A stretch of 64,000 bases of DNA, from assembly GCF_013456555.2 (NCBI RefSeq), contig NZ_CP084884.1:186001-250000 (forward strand). Direction: 5' to 3'. The position numbers and the translations under genes were made by a program. Positions 9,068-18,024 of the stretch are shown in pieces. Under the pieces are notes generated by a model. That model worked only from the letters and a program-made list of their open reading frames with translations, was not told where the DNA came from and did not search any database. The stretch comes from Natrinema zhouii (lineage in GTDB: Archaea; Halobacteriota; Halobacteria; Halobacteriales; Natrialbaceae). Within the stretch, counting starts at the first letter, position 1. Every line of letters begins with the position of its first letter.

Positions 9068-9462
9068 TCACTGACGCACCGCCAGCTCTCGTCGCTCTAC
9101 TCTCTCTACCGCGGTATCCTCGAACCACGTACTGGACATTACTCGAGGCTCCCCCGCTTCATCGAGCACCATGTGCACGACTTCGCGGCCGTGACGCCAT
9201 CGTCCGCCGTACTCGAAGACGTGGTGAAAGTGTACTTGCCGGCTTTCGAGACGCGGTCGGGCACCGTCATCGCGTCCTCGAGTTCGATCGGTCCTGTATA
9301 GTCGATTCCTGATGGACAGCGCGTCGTCGATTTCCTCGAGGCACTCGCCGCGACGTTCGCAAATACCGTGTAATTCCTCGCGTAGATCAGGACACAAGCG
9401 TTGTGAGTCCGCCCTATCGGTGCGAGGTCGCGAAAGCAAACTGAGTCTCCGTCTCGTATGCG
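9068..9462 (-). pseudogene. Decayed 4HBT-type acyl-CoA thioesterase
   Basis: Two minus-strand frames alternate to give one hotdog-like sequence. FRDLAPIGRTHNA reads in one frame, then ELHGICERRGECLEEID in the second, then IDYTGPIELEDAMTVPDRVS back in the first, then HHVFEYGGRW through VVHMVLDEAGEPRV in the second. The order matches YbgC/FadM-type thioesterases (FRDxDxxGHxNN near the start, a strand pair ending in xVDExGRP). At least three frameshifts separate the pieces, so no functional product is expected. The exact 5' limit is uncertain. Confidence 0.5.
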
Positions 9463-9584
9463 AATACTGCTATGAGTCGCCCTTTCGACACGGCGGTCTT
9501 TGCTCTGGCGGCCGATTCGTGGTCTCCGGACGGGACCTCGCCCCTTTGTCAAGGATTAAGGCGGTTCCCCGAATTGAATCGTGT

Positions 9585-10589
9585 ATGCAACTCGGTACTG
9601 GTCTCTTTACCTGCCAGCAGCGGCCGAACGACGACCGCTCGATGAGTGAGATCTATGACGAGATGCTCGAACTCGGCCGCGTCATCGATAACGCCGGCCT
9701 CGACAGCGCATGGGTGTCCGAACACCACTTCCTCGATGACGGGTACATGTCGGGGATCTCGCCCGCACTGGGTGCGCTGGCGGCGGTCACGGACGACATC
9801 GAGCTCGGTCCGTGTATCGCGCTGGTTCCGCTGTACGATTCGGTTCGCTTCGCGGAGGATATCGCGACGATCGACCAGCTCGCGGACGGCCGGGCGACGC
9901 TCGGCCTATCGATCGGCTCGAACGTCGACGAGTTCGACGCGTTCGGCATCCCCGAGGACGAGCGCGTCGACCGACTGACTGACACCGTCAACGTGCTCCG
10001 CGGCGCGTGGTCGGCGGGGCCACTCGACTACGAGCCTGATTTCTACGAGATCTCGGCCGACGTCGATGTGACGCCGAAGCCCGCCCACGACGTGCCGATC
10101 ATGCTCGGCGGCGCTGCCAAGCCCGCCGTTCGGCGTGCCGCCCGTATCGGGGACGCTTGGTGTGCACCCTCGGCCATCTCGCTCGAGGGGGTCCGCAAGC
10201 GCAAGGAGGACATCGAGAACGTCCGCGAACACGAAGATATCGACGGCGACTTTCAGGTCTACGTCCTCCAGCACGGGTTCGTCGGTGACTCTCGCGAGGA
10301 GGCCTGGGAGGCGATGCGCGACGGCTACTTCTACATCCAGCGCCGGTACGCGGAGATCTTCTCCGGCGAGCCCGTCGACGAACTGTCCGACGAACGCAAA
10401 CGAGAACTGAAGGAGCAGGCGATCTTCGGTACACCCGAACAGGTCGTCGACGAACTCGAGACGTATCGCGATGCGCTCGGTGACGACATCCACTTCATCT
10501 TCCGGACGTACCACCCGGGAGCCGGCATGGAGGAGATGGCCGAGTGTATCCGTCGACTCGGCGACGAGGTCCGCCCTGAACTGGTCTGA
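9585..10589 (+). CDS. LLM-class flavin-dependent oxidoreductase
   Basis: This is a luciferase-like monooxygenase of 334 residues from the ATG at 9585; the frame is open further upstream, but that part overlaps the decayed thioesterase and has no family similarity. The TIM-barrel hallmarks are present: an early WVSEHHFLDDGY segment typical of bacterial-luciferase-like enzymes, a GRATLGLSIGS strand, and a VPIMLGGAAKPAVRRAARIGD phosphate/flavin-binding block. These enzymes use reduced FMN or F420. Haloarchaea make F420, so either cofactor is possible. A CoA ligase follows after 44 bases. Confidence 0.85.
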   Translation: MQLGTGLFTCQQRPNDDRSMSEIYDEMLELGRVIDNAGLDSAWVSEHHFLDDGYMSGISPALGALAAVTDDIELGPCIALVPLYDSVRFAEDIATIDQLADGRATLGLSIGSNVDEFDAFGIPEDERVDRLTDTVNVLRGAWSAGPLDYEPDFYEISADVDVTPKPAHDVPIMLGGAAKPAVRRAARIGDAWCAPSAISLEGVRKRKEDIENVREHEDIDGDFQVYVLQHGFVGDSREEAWEAMRDGYFYIQRRYAEIFSGEPVDELSDERKRELKEQAIFGTPEQVVDELETYRDALGDDIHFIFRTYHPGAGMEEMAECIRRLGDEVRPELV

Positions 10590-10633
10590 TCACAGCGAGA
10601 GCACGAATCTTTTTGAGGTGGTCTGTTCTCTCT

Positions 10634-11926
10634 ATGAGTGTGCGAAGCAGTAACGAGGACCTCGATCGGACAGCGCTCCGTCAATTACAGGCAGACTGTC
10701 TCGCGAAGACGGTCGAACGCGCGTACGAGAACGTCCCGTTCTACCGCGAGCGACTCGAGGAAGCCGGCGTGGAGCCGGGCGACATCGAGAGCATCGACGA
10801 CATCACGAAGCTCCCGATGACGACCAAAGAGGACTTCCGCGACAAGTACCCCGACGGCCTGTTCGCCGCCGATGACGACGATCTCACTCGGATCCACGCC
10901 TCTTCTGGAACGACCGGCAAACCCAAGATCGTCTCCTATACCGACTCCGACCTCGATATCTGGGGCCAAGCCATGGCGCGATCGCTGGCCGCGGCCGGAG
11001 TCGAACCCGGCGACACCGTCCAGAACGCCTACGGCTACGGCCTGTTCACTGGCGGGCTGGGCTTCCATCGAGGCGCCGAGGAACTCGGCGCGACAGTCGT
11101 ACCGACGAGCAGCGGCGGTACGCAGCGACAGATCGAACTCGCACAGGACCTCGAGAGCGACGTCCTCGCGTGTACGCCCTCCTACGCGCTGTACTTCGCC
11201 GAGACGGCGGAGGAGCTGGGTCTCGATCCGCGAGAGCTCCCGATTTCTGTGATCGCGTACGGTGCAGAGACCTGTACTGAGCCGATGCGCGAGGAGATCG
11301 AAGACCGACTCGACGCGACCGGTATCGACAACTACGGGCTCTCGGAGATCATCGGTCCGGGCGTCGCCGCGGAGTGCCACGAGGCACAGGACGGCCTGCA
11401 CATCTGGGAGGACCACTTCTACCCGGAAGTCGTCGATCCGCGTACGGGCGAGCCCGTCGACGAAGGCAAGGAGGGAGAACTCGTCCTGACGACGCTCACG
11501 AAGGAGGCCCTGCCCGTCCTCCGCTACCGGACCGGCGACCTCACGACGCTGAACTACGACGAGTGCGAGTGTGGCCGGACCATGGTCCGCATGGACAACG
11601 TCACCGGGCGCACGGACGAGTTGCTCATCGTTCGCGGCGTCAACCTCTATCCGAGCGAAATCGAACACGTCGTCCTCGACATCGACGGCGTCGCTCCCCA
11701 CTACCGCATCGACCTCCACAAGGAGGGGACCCTCGACGTCATGGAACTCACCATCGAAAAAGACGAGGAGAGCGATCGCAGTGAAAACGAACTGAAAGAC
11801 GAGATCCAGACCCGACTGCATAACGCGCTCTCGTTTACGCCGGACGACCTCGAGCTCGTCGAGCCGGGTGGCATCGCCCGCACCGAGGTCGGCAAGGTTC
11901 AGCGCGTCTACGACCATCGCGGGTGA
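10634..11926 (+). CDS. Phenylacetate-CoA ligase family protein (PaaK-like AMP-forming ligase)
   Basis: This is an adenylate-forming enzyme of 430 residues, the usual PaaK length. The P-loop ASSGTTGKPKIV (about residues 91-102) and the YGLSEIIGPGV adenine-binding region are clear. The C-terminal domain contains GRTDELLIVRGVNLYPSEIE, characteristic of PaaK. The start was moved seven codons into the open frame to the ATG at 10634, since a T-rich TATA-like stretch lies about 27 bases upstream. It would activate an aromatic or short carboxylic acid to its CoA thioester with ATP. The adjacent LLM enzyme and thioesterases support CoA-linked catabolism. Confidence 0.85.
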   Translation: MSVRSSNEDLDRTALRQLQADCLAKTVERAYENVPFYRERLEEAGVEPGDIESIDDITKLPMTTKEDFRDKYPDGLFAADDDDLTRIHASSGTTGKPKIVSYTDSDLDIWGQAMARSLAAAGVEPGDTVQNAYGYGLFTGGLGFHRGAEELGATVVPTSSGGTQRQIELAQDLESDVLACTPSYALYFAETAEELGLDPRELPISVIAYGAETCTEPMREEIEDRLDATGIDNYGLSEIIGPGVAAECHEAQDGLHIWEDHFYPEVVDPRTGEPVDEGKEGELVLTTLTKEALPVLRYRTGDLTTLNYDECECGRTMVRMDNVTGRTDELLIVRGVNLYPSEIEHVVLDIDGVAPHYRIDLHKEGTLDVMELTIEKDEESDRSENELKDEIQTRLHNALSFTPDDLELVEPGGIARTEVGKVQRVYDHRG

Positions 11927-12501
11927 CCGCAGCCAGACGCGTCGGTGAACCTCACCTCATAACTACGTAATAGGATTCTACCATCAATTGTGAATGTGGG
12001 ACGCTGGCAGGATCACTCGAGGGTCCCGACTCTTGGCAGCGGTTCTTGGGAACATCAGTCGCGGTGAAGCACCCATCATGAACAGCTCCGGTGACGCCGA
12101 AATCTTCAGCTGTTTCCGTCAGCTGACGCCACTGCACTCGCTGAAACCCGGTACTCTTGGCGGGCCGGCGCTCGGAATGGACCTCGACATCGTCAACACC
12201 AGCGGTGAATCCGTCGTTGACGACCACGAAGGAGGGATGTCTCGGCTGCGAGTTCTTCGCGCCGTCGATGACCGAGTCGTTGCGGAGCGGTGACGAGCGC
12301 TATCTAGAAGAGTACTGGTCGCGGTTCGACGATCTGTGGGACCACGATGACCGGAGGACCTCAATGCCATCGACGAGATTGTTATGGCTCGATACTCCGA
12401 CCCAGCCCCGCTACATGATTCGGCTGCGAACCGAGGGGTGGTCCATGTTACCGTGGAAAACCAAAACAATTAATTATCCGGCAGAAAAAACGCTGACCGT
12501 T
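11927..12501. other. Gene-poor stretch with weak protein fragments
   Basis: No intact gene is seen between the CoA ligase and the thioesterase. A plus-strand frame around 12225-12350 reads GCLGCEFFAPS then YLEEYWSRFDDLWDHD, which resembles the tail of a sensory or regulatory protein, but nothing continuous extends from it. AT-rich sequence near 12470-12480 could be the promoter of the next gene. Confidence 0.35.
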
Positions 12502-12885
12502 ATGGACACAGAAGCGTTCTTCGAGAAGATGCCGTTTGCCGACCTGCTCGGTATCGAGGTTACCACTGCTACGGACGGACACGCCGAGGGGACCGTCGAG
12601 ATGCGAGAGGAACTCTCTTGGAACGAAGACCGGATAATGGCTCATGGCGGCGTTACGTTCACGTTGGCGGACACCGTCGGTGGTGCCGCGCTCGTCTCGC
12701 TCGTCGACCAACCTGTTCCGACTATCGATATGCGAATCGATTATCTGGAAGCTGGGACCGGCGATCTGCGTGCGGAAGCCGATGTCGTCCGTCTCGGCAG
12801 TGACGTTGGCGTCGTCGACATCGCGGTCTACGCCGCTGACGAAACGCAGGTCGCAGACGCTCGCGGCGTATACAAGACGGGATAG
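12502..12885 (+). CDS. PaaI-type hotdog thioesterase
   Basis: The 127-residue protein from the ATG at 12502 has the PaaI/YbdB hotdog signature: FADLLGIEV near the start, AHGGVTFTLADTVGG (residues about 49-63) as the central helix with the catalytic acid region, and a final strand VVDIAVYAADETQVADARG. The family hydrolyses aryl- or acyl-CoA thioesters, often to release CoA from dead-end intermediates in aromatic acid breakdown. The A/T-rich block just upstream fits a leaderless promoter. Its position two genes after the PaaK-like ligase fits such a salvage role. Confidence 0.85.
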   Translation: MDTEAFFEKMPFADLLGIEVTTATDGHAEGTVEMREELSWNEDRIMAHGGVTFTLADTVGGAALVSLVDQPVPTIDMRIDYLEAGTGDLRAEADVVRLGSDVGVVDIAVYAADETQVADARGVYKTG

Positions 12886-13151
12886 TCGGTTTCAGCGATA
12901 GCCGACGCCTCGAGTGTCTTTCTGCTGTCGGATCGAGACAATACAAGCAGCTTTTGTTGTGGAGTCGATCGGTTCGCTGTTCCACTCGACACGAGTACGT
13001 ATCGACTTCAGGAGATCGCAGTGGGTAGAAGGGAGGAGACGTCACGTGCTCCCCGTCGATTGACCTGACCGTAGTACCACACTTTCAGATTATGATCACC
13101 AACCAATCATTCTATACTATTCACGTCTAATAACGGAATTGTCCCTCATCA

Positions 13152-13160
13152 TTATATAAT
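13152..13160 (+). promoter_or_regulatory. TATA box of the penicillin-acylase-family gene
   Basis: TTATATAAT ends 21 bases before the GTG at 13182 and directly abuts the GTG at 13161. Leaderless haloarchaeal promoters place TATA about 22-30 bases before the start, so this box argues for translation from 13182 rather than 13161. Confidence 0.6.
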
Positions 13161-13181
13161 GTGTTACCATCATGGCAGACC

Positions 13182-15941
13182 GTGGCAGATACTAACCAAT
13201 ACTGTTGGCGGAATGTATCGAGACGGGATATGCTAAGAGCGAGTACGGCAGTCGCCGGAGCAGCGGGGATCAGTGCCGTGGCACAGACGGAACTCGCCTA
13301 TGCGAAGTCAGCTGGTCAAACGACTACGGTCACGATAAAGCGCGACGAGTACGGTGTCCCTCATATCTACGCACGGGAAGCGGACAGTCGTGCCCCCGTC
13401 TTCTACGGGTTCGGTTACGCTACGGCGAAAGATCGATTATACCAACTCGAGCTGTACAAACGGTATTATAGAGGCACTGTCGCGGAGGTCATCGGCGAAG
13501 GTGACGAAAACAACGACTGGGTACAGTTCGATAAGGAGGCCCGCCGAAATACCGCCGGCGAACAGTCCCTAGACAAACAAGCCGAAAAACAGATGACATC
13601 GGAACAGCGGAAGATGCTACAAGCGTTTACCGACGGCATCAACCGCTACATCCGGGAGGTACACAACAGTGACGACCGCGAATTCCACAAGGGGTTCTCC
13701 GATAACGATTTCGAGCCGGAGGAGTTCTCCTTCGCCGATAGCGCTGGAATGTTTGTTTCGACCATGTCCTATTTCAGTGGGACCCAGCTGGAAACACTCG
13801 GTGCAGCACTCGTCGACGCACTCGAACGAGAAACGGGAAGTCGGGAACGCGCGATGGAACTGTTCCGAGACTGCAACTGGGGCGACGACCCCGGCGCACC
13901 GACCTCGACCGTGCAACCCGAGGTCGGATATCATCCGCCGTACGTCGAGGCCAATTCGGTGAGTAAGTCGGCACCAACGTACGAACGTCGGGGGAAGACT
14001 GGGAAACTCAACGATTCGACTAACAAAGTGACTGGCGGAAACACGACGACGCCAGCGAACGCGCAGAAAGTCCACGAGACCGAGATGGATCGGATCCAGA
14101 CGCTGGCGTCAGGTCTCGACGATCTCGGGCTGGCCATGAAGTACGGGAGTAACGCACTCGCGGTTCAGGGAGAACTCACCGAGTCCGGCGATGCCCTGTT
14201 ATTCGGCGGCCCGCAGATGGGATTCAATACGCCGTCCGTCATGTACGAAGCAGGACTTCACGGACCGGACTTCGACGTAACGGGGTCCACCGTCGCCGGT
14301 TACCCGTTCATCATGTTCGGGCACAACCAGAACGGGGCATTTACGTCGACCGCAGGTCTGGACAACAGCATCCAGACGTTCGTCGAATCGATTACGGTCA
14401 ACGAAGACGGACCAGATACGTACACGTTTCGGGGAGACGAACACGAGATCGAAACCGAAGAGAAAACCATCGCCGTAAAGGACGGCGACGACGTTACCTA
14501 CACCGAACGGTTCACCCGCCACGGCGTTATCACGACGTGGGACCCGGAGAACGATCAGGCCATCGCACAGACACGTTCGTACGCGGGTAAACACATGCGG
14601 TGTCTGCGTGCGTACCTTGAGGCACAGTTAGCCGGCGGCGTCGACGAGTTCGAGGAAGCGGCTCAACGATGCGACTACTCGCTGAACTTCTTCTGGGCGG
14701 GCAAGTGCGGCGACATCGGATACTTCCATCTGGGCCGGTACCCCGACGCCGAATCCGTCGAGTGGGACACTCGATTGCCTGCCGACGGAACCCAGTACGA
14801 ACTCACAGATGACGATTATCTCCGCGCCGCTGACGGAGAAGTTCCACACGCCATCAATCCAGCGCCAGGATACATCGCCAACTGGAACAACAAGCCCGCG
14901 CCGAACTGGGACAGCGGTGACCTGAGCTACTTCTGGTCGACTCACCACCGCGTGCAGCGTATCATCAATCTCGTAGAGCACAGCCTAGAAGAGAACGGTT
15001 CGGTCAATTACGAGCTGTTGAAGGAGATTATCTACGATATTTCCTTTGTCGATCGCAGAGCTCTTCGGTACAAACCCCATCTCCTCTCGGCATTGGACGA
15101 CGCGGAACTCGATGAAATAGAGCAACAGGCAAAAGCGGAGCTCGAATCGTGGGAGAACTATCGCCAAGGCGAAGGAGAGGACTTCACTGGAAAGTACACT
15201 GCCGGGTTCACGATCTGGGACGCGACGTTCCCAAAAATAATCGAGGAAGTATTTAGCGATGATTTCGGACAGGCGTACGAATTAGCGAGTAACTTCCTCA
15301 ATTACAGCTACGGGCAGGGAACGCTTATGCGCGTCCTTCACAGTGACGAAGCTGCATTGACCCCGAATGTTGATTACGTAGACGGGGATCCAGACGACGA
15401 ACTGATCGCAGCCTTCCGCAGCGCCGTCTCGGAACTCTCGGACACGTACGATGGCGCTCCGTCTTCCTGGCGAACGGAGGCCCGTATCGCCGATCTCAAT
15501 AACATGGCGTTGTTTGGAATGCCGATCGGGGTCAGCGATGCAGGCGATATGCCCTGGGTAAACCGTGGAACAGAAAATCACATCGTACAGTTGAGTGACG
15601 ACCCCAAGGCCGAGAACGTCCTTCCGCCGGGCAACGACGGCTATATCGCACCCGATGGAACGACCGGCGAACACTACAATGATCAACTTCAGTTGTTCAT
15701 CGACTTCGAGTACAAGCAACTGCTGTTTGCCGACGAGGAAGTCAACGCTGCCACGGAGTCGACACGGGAAATAGTGGTATGGCCCGAAGATTCTCCCGAC
15801 AATCGATCTGATGACGCTCCTGGGAATCGATCCCATGACGACACAGCCGACGGAACGCCCGGTTTCACGGCGGTAACCGGCGCCGGCGCCGTACTCGGTT
15901 CAGCACTCCTCTGGCTGCGCCGACGAACCGGCGGTCGCTAA
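13182..15941 (+). CDS. Exported penicillin acylase family amidohydrolase (Tat signal, PGF-CTERM-like tail)
   Basis: This is a large N-terminal-nucleophile hydrolase of 919 residues. A Tat signal SRRDMLRAS with a hydrophobic stretch opens the protein. The alpha-chain start TVTIKRDEYGVPHIYA follows, and the predicted autocatalytic site is Ser323 in KYGSNALAVQG; the later GHNQNGAFTSTA block is typical of the beta chain. The C-terminus has an acidic linker, then TPGFTAVTGAGA, a hydrophobic span and an Arg-rich end, matching PGF-CTERM archaeosortase substrates. It should be exported folded, cleave itself, and be anchored to the envelope. Family members cleave beta-lactam side chains, acyl-homoserine lactones or other amides; the substrate is unknown here. 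Confidence 0.85.
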   Translation: MADTNQYCWRNVSRRDMLRASTAVAGAAGISAVAQTELAYAKSAGQTTTVTIKRDEYGVPHIYAREADSRAPVFYGFGYATAKDRLYQLELYKRYYRGTVAEVIGEGDENNDWVQFDKEARRNTAGEQSLDKQAEKQMTSEQRKMLQAFTDGINRYIREVHNSDDREFHKGFSDNDFEPEEFSFADSAGMFVSTMSYFSGTQLETLGAALVDALERETGSRERAMELFRDCNWGDDPGAPTSTVQPEVGYHPPYVEANSVSKSAPTYERRGKTGKLNDSTNKVTGGNTTTPANAQKVHETEMDRIQTLASGLDDLGLAMKYGSNALAVQGELTESGDALLFGGPQMGFNTPSVMYEAGLHGPDFDVTGSTVAGYPFIMFGHNQNGAFTSTAGLDNSIQTFVESITVNEDGPDTYTFRGDEHEIETEEKTIAVKDGDDVTYTERFTRHGVITTWDPENDQAIAQTRSYAGKHMRCLRAYLEAQLAGGVDEFEEAAQRCDYSLNFFWAGKCGDIGYFHLGRYPDAESVEWDTRLPADGTQYELTDDDYLRAADGEVPHAINPAPGYIANWNNKPAPNWDSGDLSYFWSTHHRVQRIINLVEHSLEENGSVNYELLKEIIYDISFVDRRALRYKPHLLSALDDAELDEIEQQAKAELESWENYRQGEGEDFTGKYTAGFTIWDATFPKIIEEVFSDDFGQAYELASNFLNYSYGQGTLMRVLHSDEAALTPNVDYVDGDPDDELIAAFRSAVSELSDTYDGAPSSWRTEARIADLNNMALFGMPIGVSDAGDMPWVNRGTENHIVQLSDDPKAENVLPPGNDGYIAPDGTTGEHYNDQLQLFIDFEYKQLLFADEEVNAATESTREIVVWPEDSPDNRSDDAPGNRSHDDTADGTPGFTAVTGAGAVLGSALLWLRRRTGGR

Positions 15942-16174
15942 CAGGACCGTCCACACGGCCACCCACTTCCCGTGTTCGTTGCACACCTGACCGATTCCAT
16001 AACCCGAACGACTGCCTTACTCGGGTCCATTTCGAGTTGCATATTGCGTCACTCAGCTGGAAGAGCCAGCTCTCTCAAAGCGGGGGAAACGCTGAGGAAC
16101 GGTTATTGACCCCTGAAAATAGATGGCTGGTTGATTCGGACTGAGCAAACGGGCTCGATGAAATGGAATCGGTA

Positions 16175-16765
16175 TCAGGCCTGTGTCTGTGAGTACTCGT
16201 CAACCCACTCCTGGAGCGTGATACCCATCGTCGACTGGGTGATCGCGTTCGAGGAAGCGGAGTTCGCGCTCTTTACGAGCTCCGCCTCTATCGTCCGAGT
16301 GGGAATCTCACCGATGAAGTGAGGAATCGCTCGCTGGACCGAGAGCGGACAGCCGACCTCGTGGGCGAGCGCGTAACCCGACAGCGAATGTGGGACCTCC
16401 TCGGTCGCGTATGTTGGGTCCGGCTCGAGCAATGTCTCGTCGTCAACGAAGTCGACGTACTCGTAGCACTTGCCGACATCGTGGAGGAGACACGCTGCCA
16501 CGATGGTGTCAATGTCAGGATCCGCGCCGTGGAAGTCACGTTGTTCTTCAGCCGTCTGGCAGGCGATGCGAGTGACGCCGCGAACGTGCTCGACGTTGGT
16601 TACCTCGTGAATGTTCCAGGCGTAGGGGATATCCTCGATGTGGTTCCATCCACCTCGATCGAGGCCGAGCCGCCACGCGTCGACGACCGTCTCCCGGAGG
16701 TTCGGACTGTCGATCGAGCCGAGTTCGGGGAAGGCCTCGCGGATCTGGCTCTCGTAATCGGGCAT
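16175..16765 (-). CDS. HD-domain protein
   Basis: The 196-residue product carries an HD phosphohydrolase-type metal site: His in VEHVRGVTRIA, HD in ACLLHDVGK, His in ALAHEVG and His in PHFIG. Overall form resembles small stand-alone HD hydrolases seen in catabolic clusters. It starts 3 bases after the stop of the EthD gene, so both are probably one transcript. The exact substrate (nucleotide, phosphonate or other) cannot be inferred. Confidence 0.8.
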   Translation of the reverse strand: MPDYESQIREAFPELGSIDSPNLRETVVDAWRLGLDRGGWNHIEDIPYAWNIHEVTNVEHVRGVTRIACQTAEEQRDFHGADPDIDTIVAACLLHDVGKCYEYVDFVDDETLLEPDPTYATEEVPHSLSGYALAHEVGCPLSVQRAIPHFIGEIPTRTIEAELVKSANSASSNAITQSTMGITLQEWVDEYSQTQA

Positions 16766-16768
16766 GAG

Positions 16769-17485
16769 TTAGCCCTCGTCTTTGACGAGCCGTTCCTGTC
16801 CGATAAAGCGAGGGCGATCCTCGAGGGCCAGGAAGTTGTCGACGTCTTCGCGGGCTTCCTTCGCTTTCCCCTTGGCAGGATCGTAGTCCCGAGACCCCTC
16901 GCTGCCCAGCGCGGCATAAAGCTTCGAGAGGTCCTCGAAGTACAGTTCGGCGACGCCGTCGAACTCCGCGTTCTCGGGATCGGTTGGCAGGATGGTGTTG
17001 TACTTGACGACGCCCTCAATCTCGCGAGCGATGGGCGTGTGATTGTTCTGCCAGTAGTCAACGAACTCCTCGTGAGTCATGCCCTCTTGGCGGATCAGGA
17101 ACGCCGAGTGTTTGTAGAGGCGATCAGTGTCTCTGTCGACCTCGTCTTTCTGGACGATCTCCTCGCCGATGAACCGCGGACGCTCCTCGATGGCCAGGAA
17201 GTTGTCGACGTCTTCGCGGGCTTTCGCCGCGATCTCTTTGGTCGGATCGTAGTTACGGGAACCGGGACTGCCCAGCGCTTCGTGGAGATCCTCGAGCGTC
17301 TCGAAGTACAATTCTGCTACCCCGTCGAACTCGGCGTGTTCAGGTTCGGTCGGCAGCACCTGTTGATACCGCGTGACACCCTCGATGTCCTTCGCGATTG
17401 GCGTGTGGTTGTTCTGCCAGTAGTCAACGAATTCGGTATGAGACATACCCTCCTGTCGTACGAGCAGAGCTATGTGCTTGTACAT
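16769..17485 (-). CDS. Tandem EthD-domain protein
   Basis: Two copies of an EthD-like ferredoxin-fold domain lie in one 238-residue chain (about residues 1-110 and 125-235). Both copies contain the identical block EFVDYWQNNHTPIA and a matching DNFLA-x-E-x-RPRFIG ending, so a recent internal duplication is evident. EthD domains are usually about 100 residues and dimerise; the fusion provides the dimer in one chain. They accompany oxidative catabolic enzymes and bind or isomerise small organics. The next gene (HD protein) is 3 bases downstream. A GTG one codon upstream of the ATG is an alternative start. Confidence 0.82.
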   Translation of the reverse strand: MYKHIALLVRQEGMSHTEFVDYWQNNHTPIAKDIEGVTRYQQVLPTEPEHAEFDGVAELYFETLEDLHEALGSPGSRNYDPTKEIAAKAREDVDNFLAIEERPRFIGEEIVQKDEVDRDTDRLYKHSAFLIRQEGMTHEEFVDYWQNNHTPIAREIEGVVKYNTILPTDPENAEFDGVAELYFEDLSKLYAALGSEGSRDYDPAKGKAKEAREDVDNFLALEDRPRFIGQERLVKDEG

Positions 17486-18024
17486 CACTCCTCACTATCA
17501 CACTCCCTCAAAATAAATCCTCAGGTTGACAGTGTTCGTACCGATTCAGTGAGCGAAGATATACACGACCTTGATACATATGTAATATCCATCACGAGTG
17601 CGGTCAACCCAACCATCGGTAACCGAGCTTCGAATTCACCGGGGTTGATTCCGCAGACATCGAAGTCCACTCGAGGACGGCTATCGACTGATCCTTTCAG
17701 CGCGTGTTCGAGTGCCGTTCGAAGCCACGGTGCTTTCGAGACGCACGAGTCTGGAGTCTGCTGAACGAAACTGTCGGCCAGCAGTAGAAGGAGCAGCGAC
17801 GAACTCGACCACGTAGGTTCTCGCACGAGCGTGTTCTCGTCCCGACGGCGACTCGAGTTGTCGAACGACTCTGCGACGGGAACATCCGCAATTAGCGGTA
17901 TCGAACGTTCTGATCGCCGACCTCCGTCCCACAGTTAACTGTGAAAATTGGCTTCGTAAATACCGTCGCCGTCCGAAACAACCTAATGTTTATTATGAAT
18001 TGGTGTACAGTGAATAGCACACCC
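17486..18024. other. Intergenic region between the EthD gene and the ABC importer
   Basis: No recognisable gene. A minus-strand frame of 101 codons (17521-17826) has no family features I can identify and low acidic content. The part at 17988-17998 is an AT-rich TATA-like sequence about 27 bases before the importer start at 18025. Confidence 0.4.

Noticed and set aside
10685..11917. Minus-strand open frame of 410 codons opposite the CoA ligase
   Set aside because: Shadow of the PaaK-like gene; no domain features or promoter.
13161..13181. Earlier GTG start for the penicillin acylase gene
   Set aside because: It directly touches the TATA box; the GTG at 13182 has the proper spacing and keeps the whole Tat motif.
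16319..17764. Plus-strand open frame of 481 codons spanning the EthD and HD genes
   Set aside because: Antisense shadow covering two real genes; composition and motifs fit the minus strand.
17521..17826. Minus-strand 101-codon frame as a gene
   Set aside because: No family motif, few acidic residues for a haloarchaeal protein and no promoter-like spacing.
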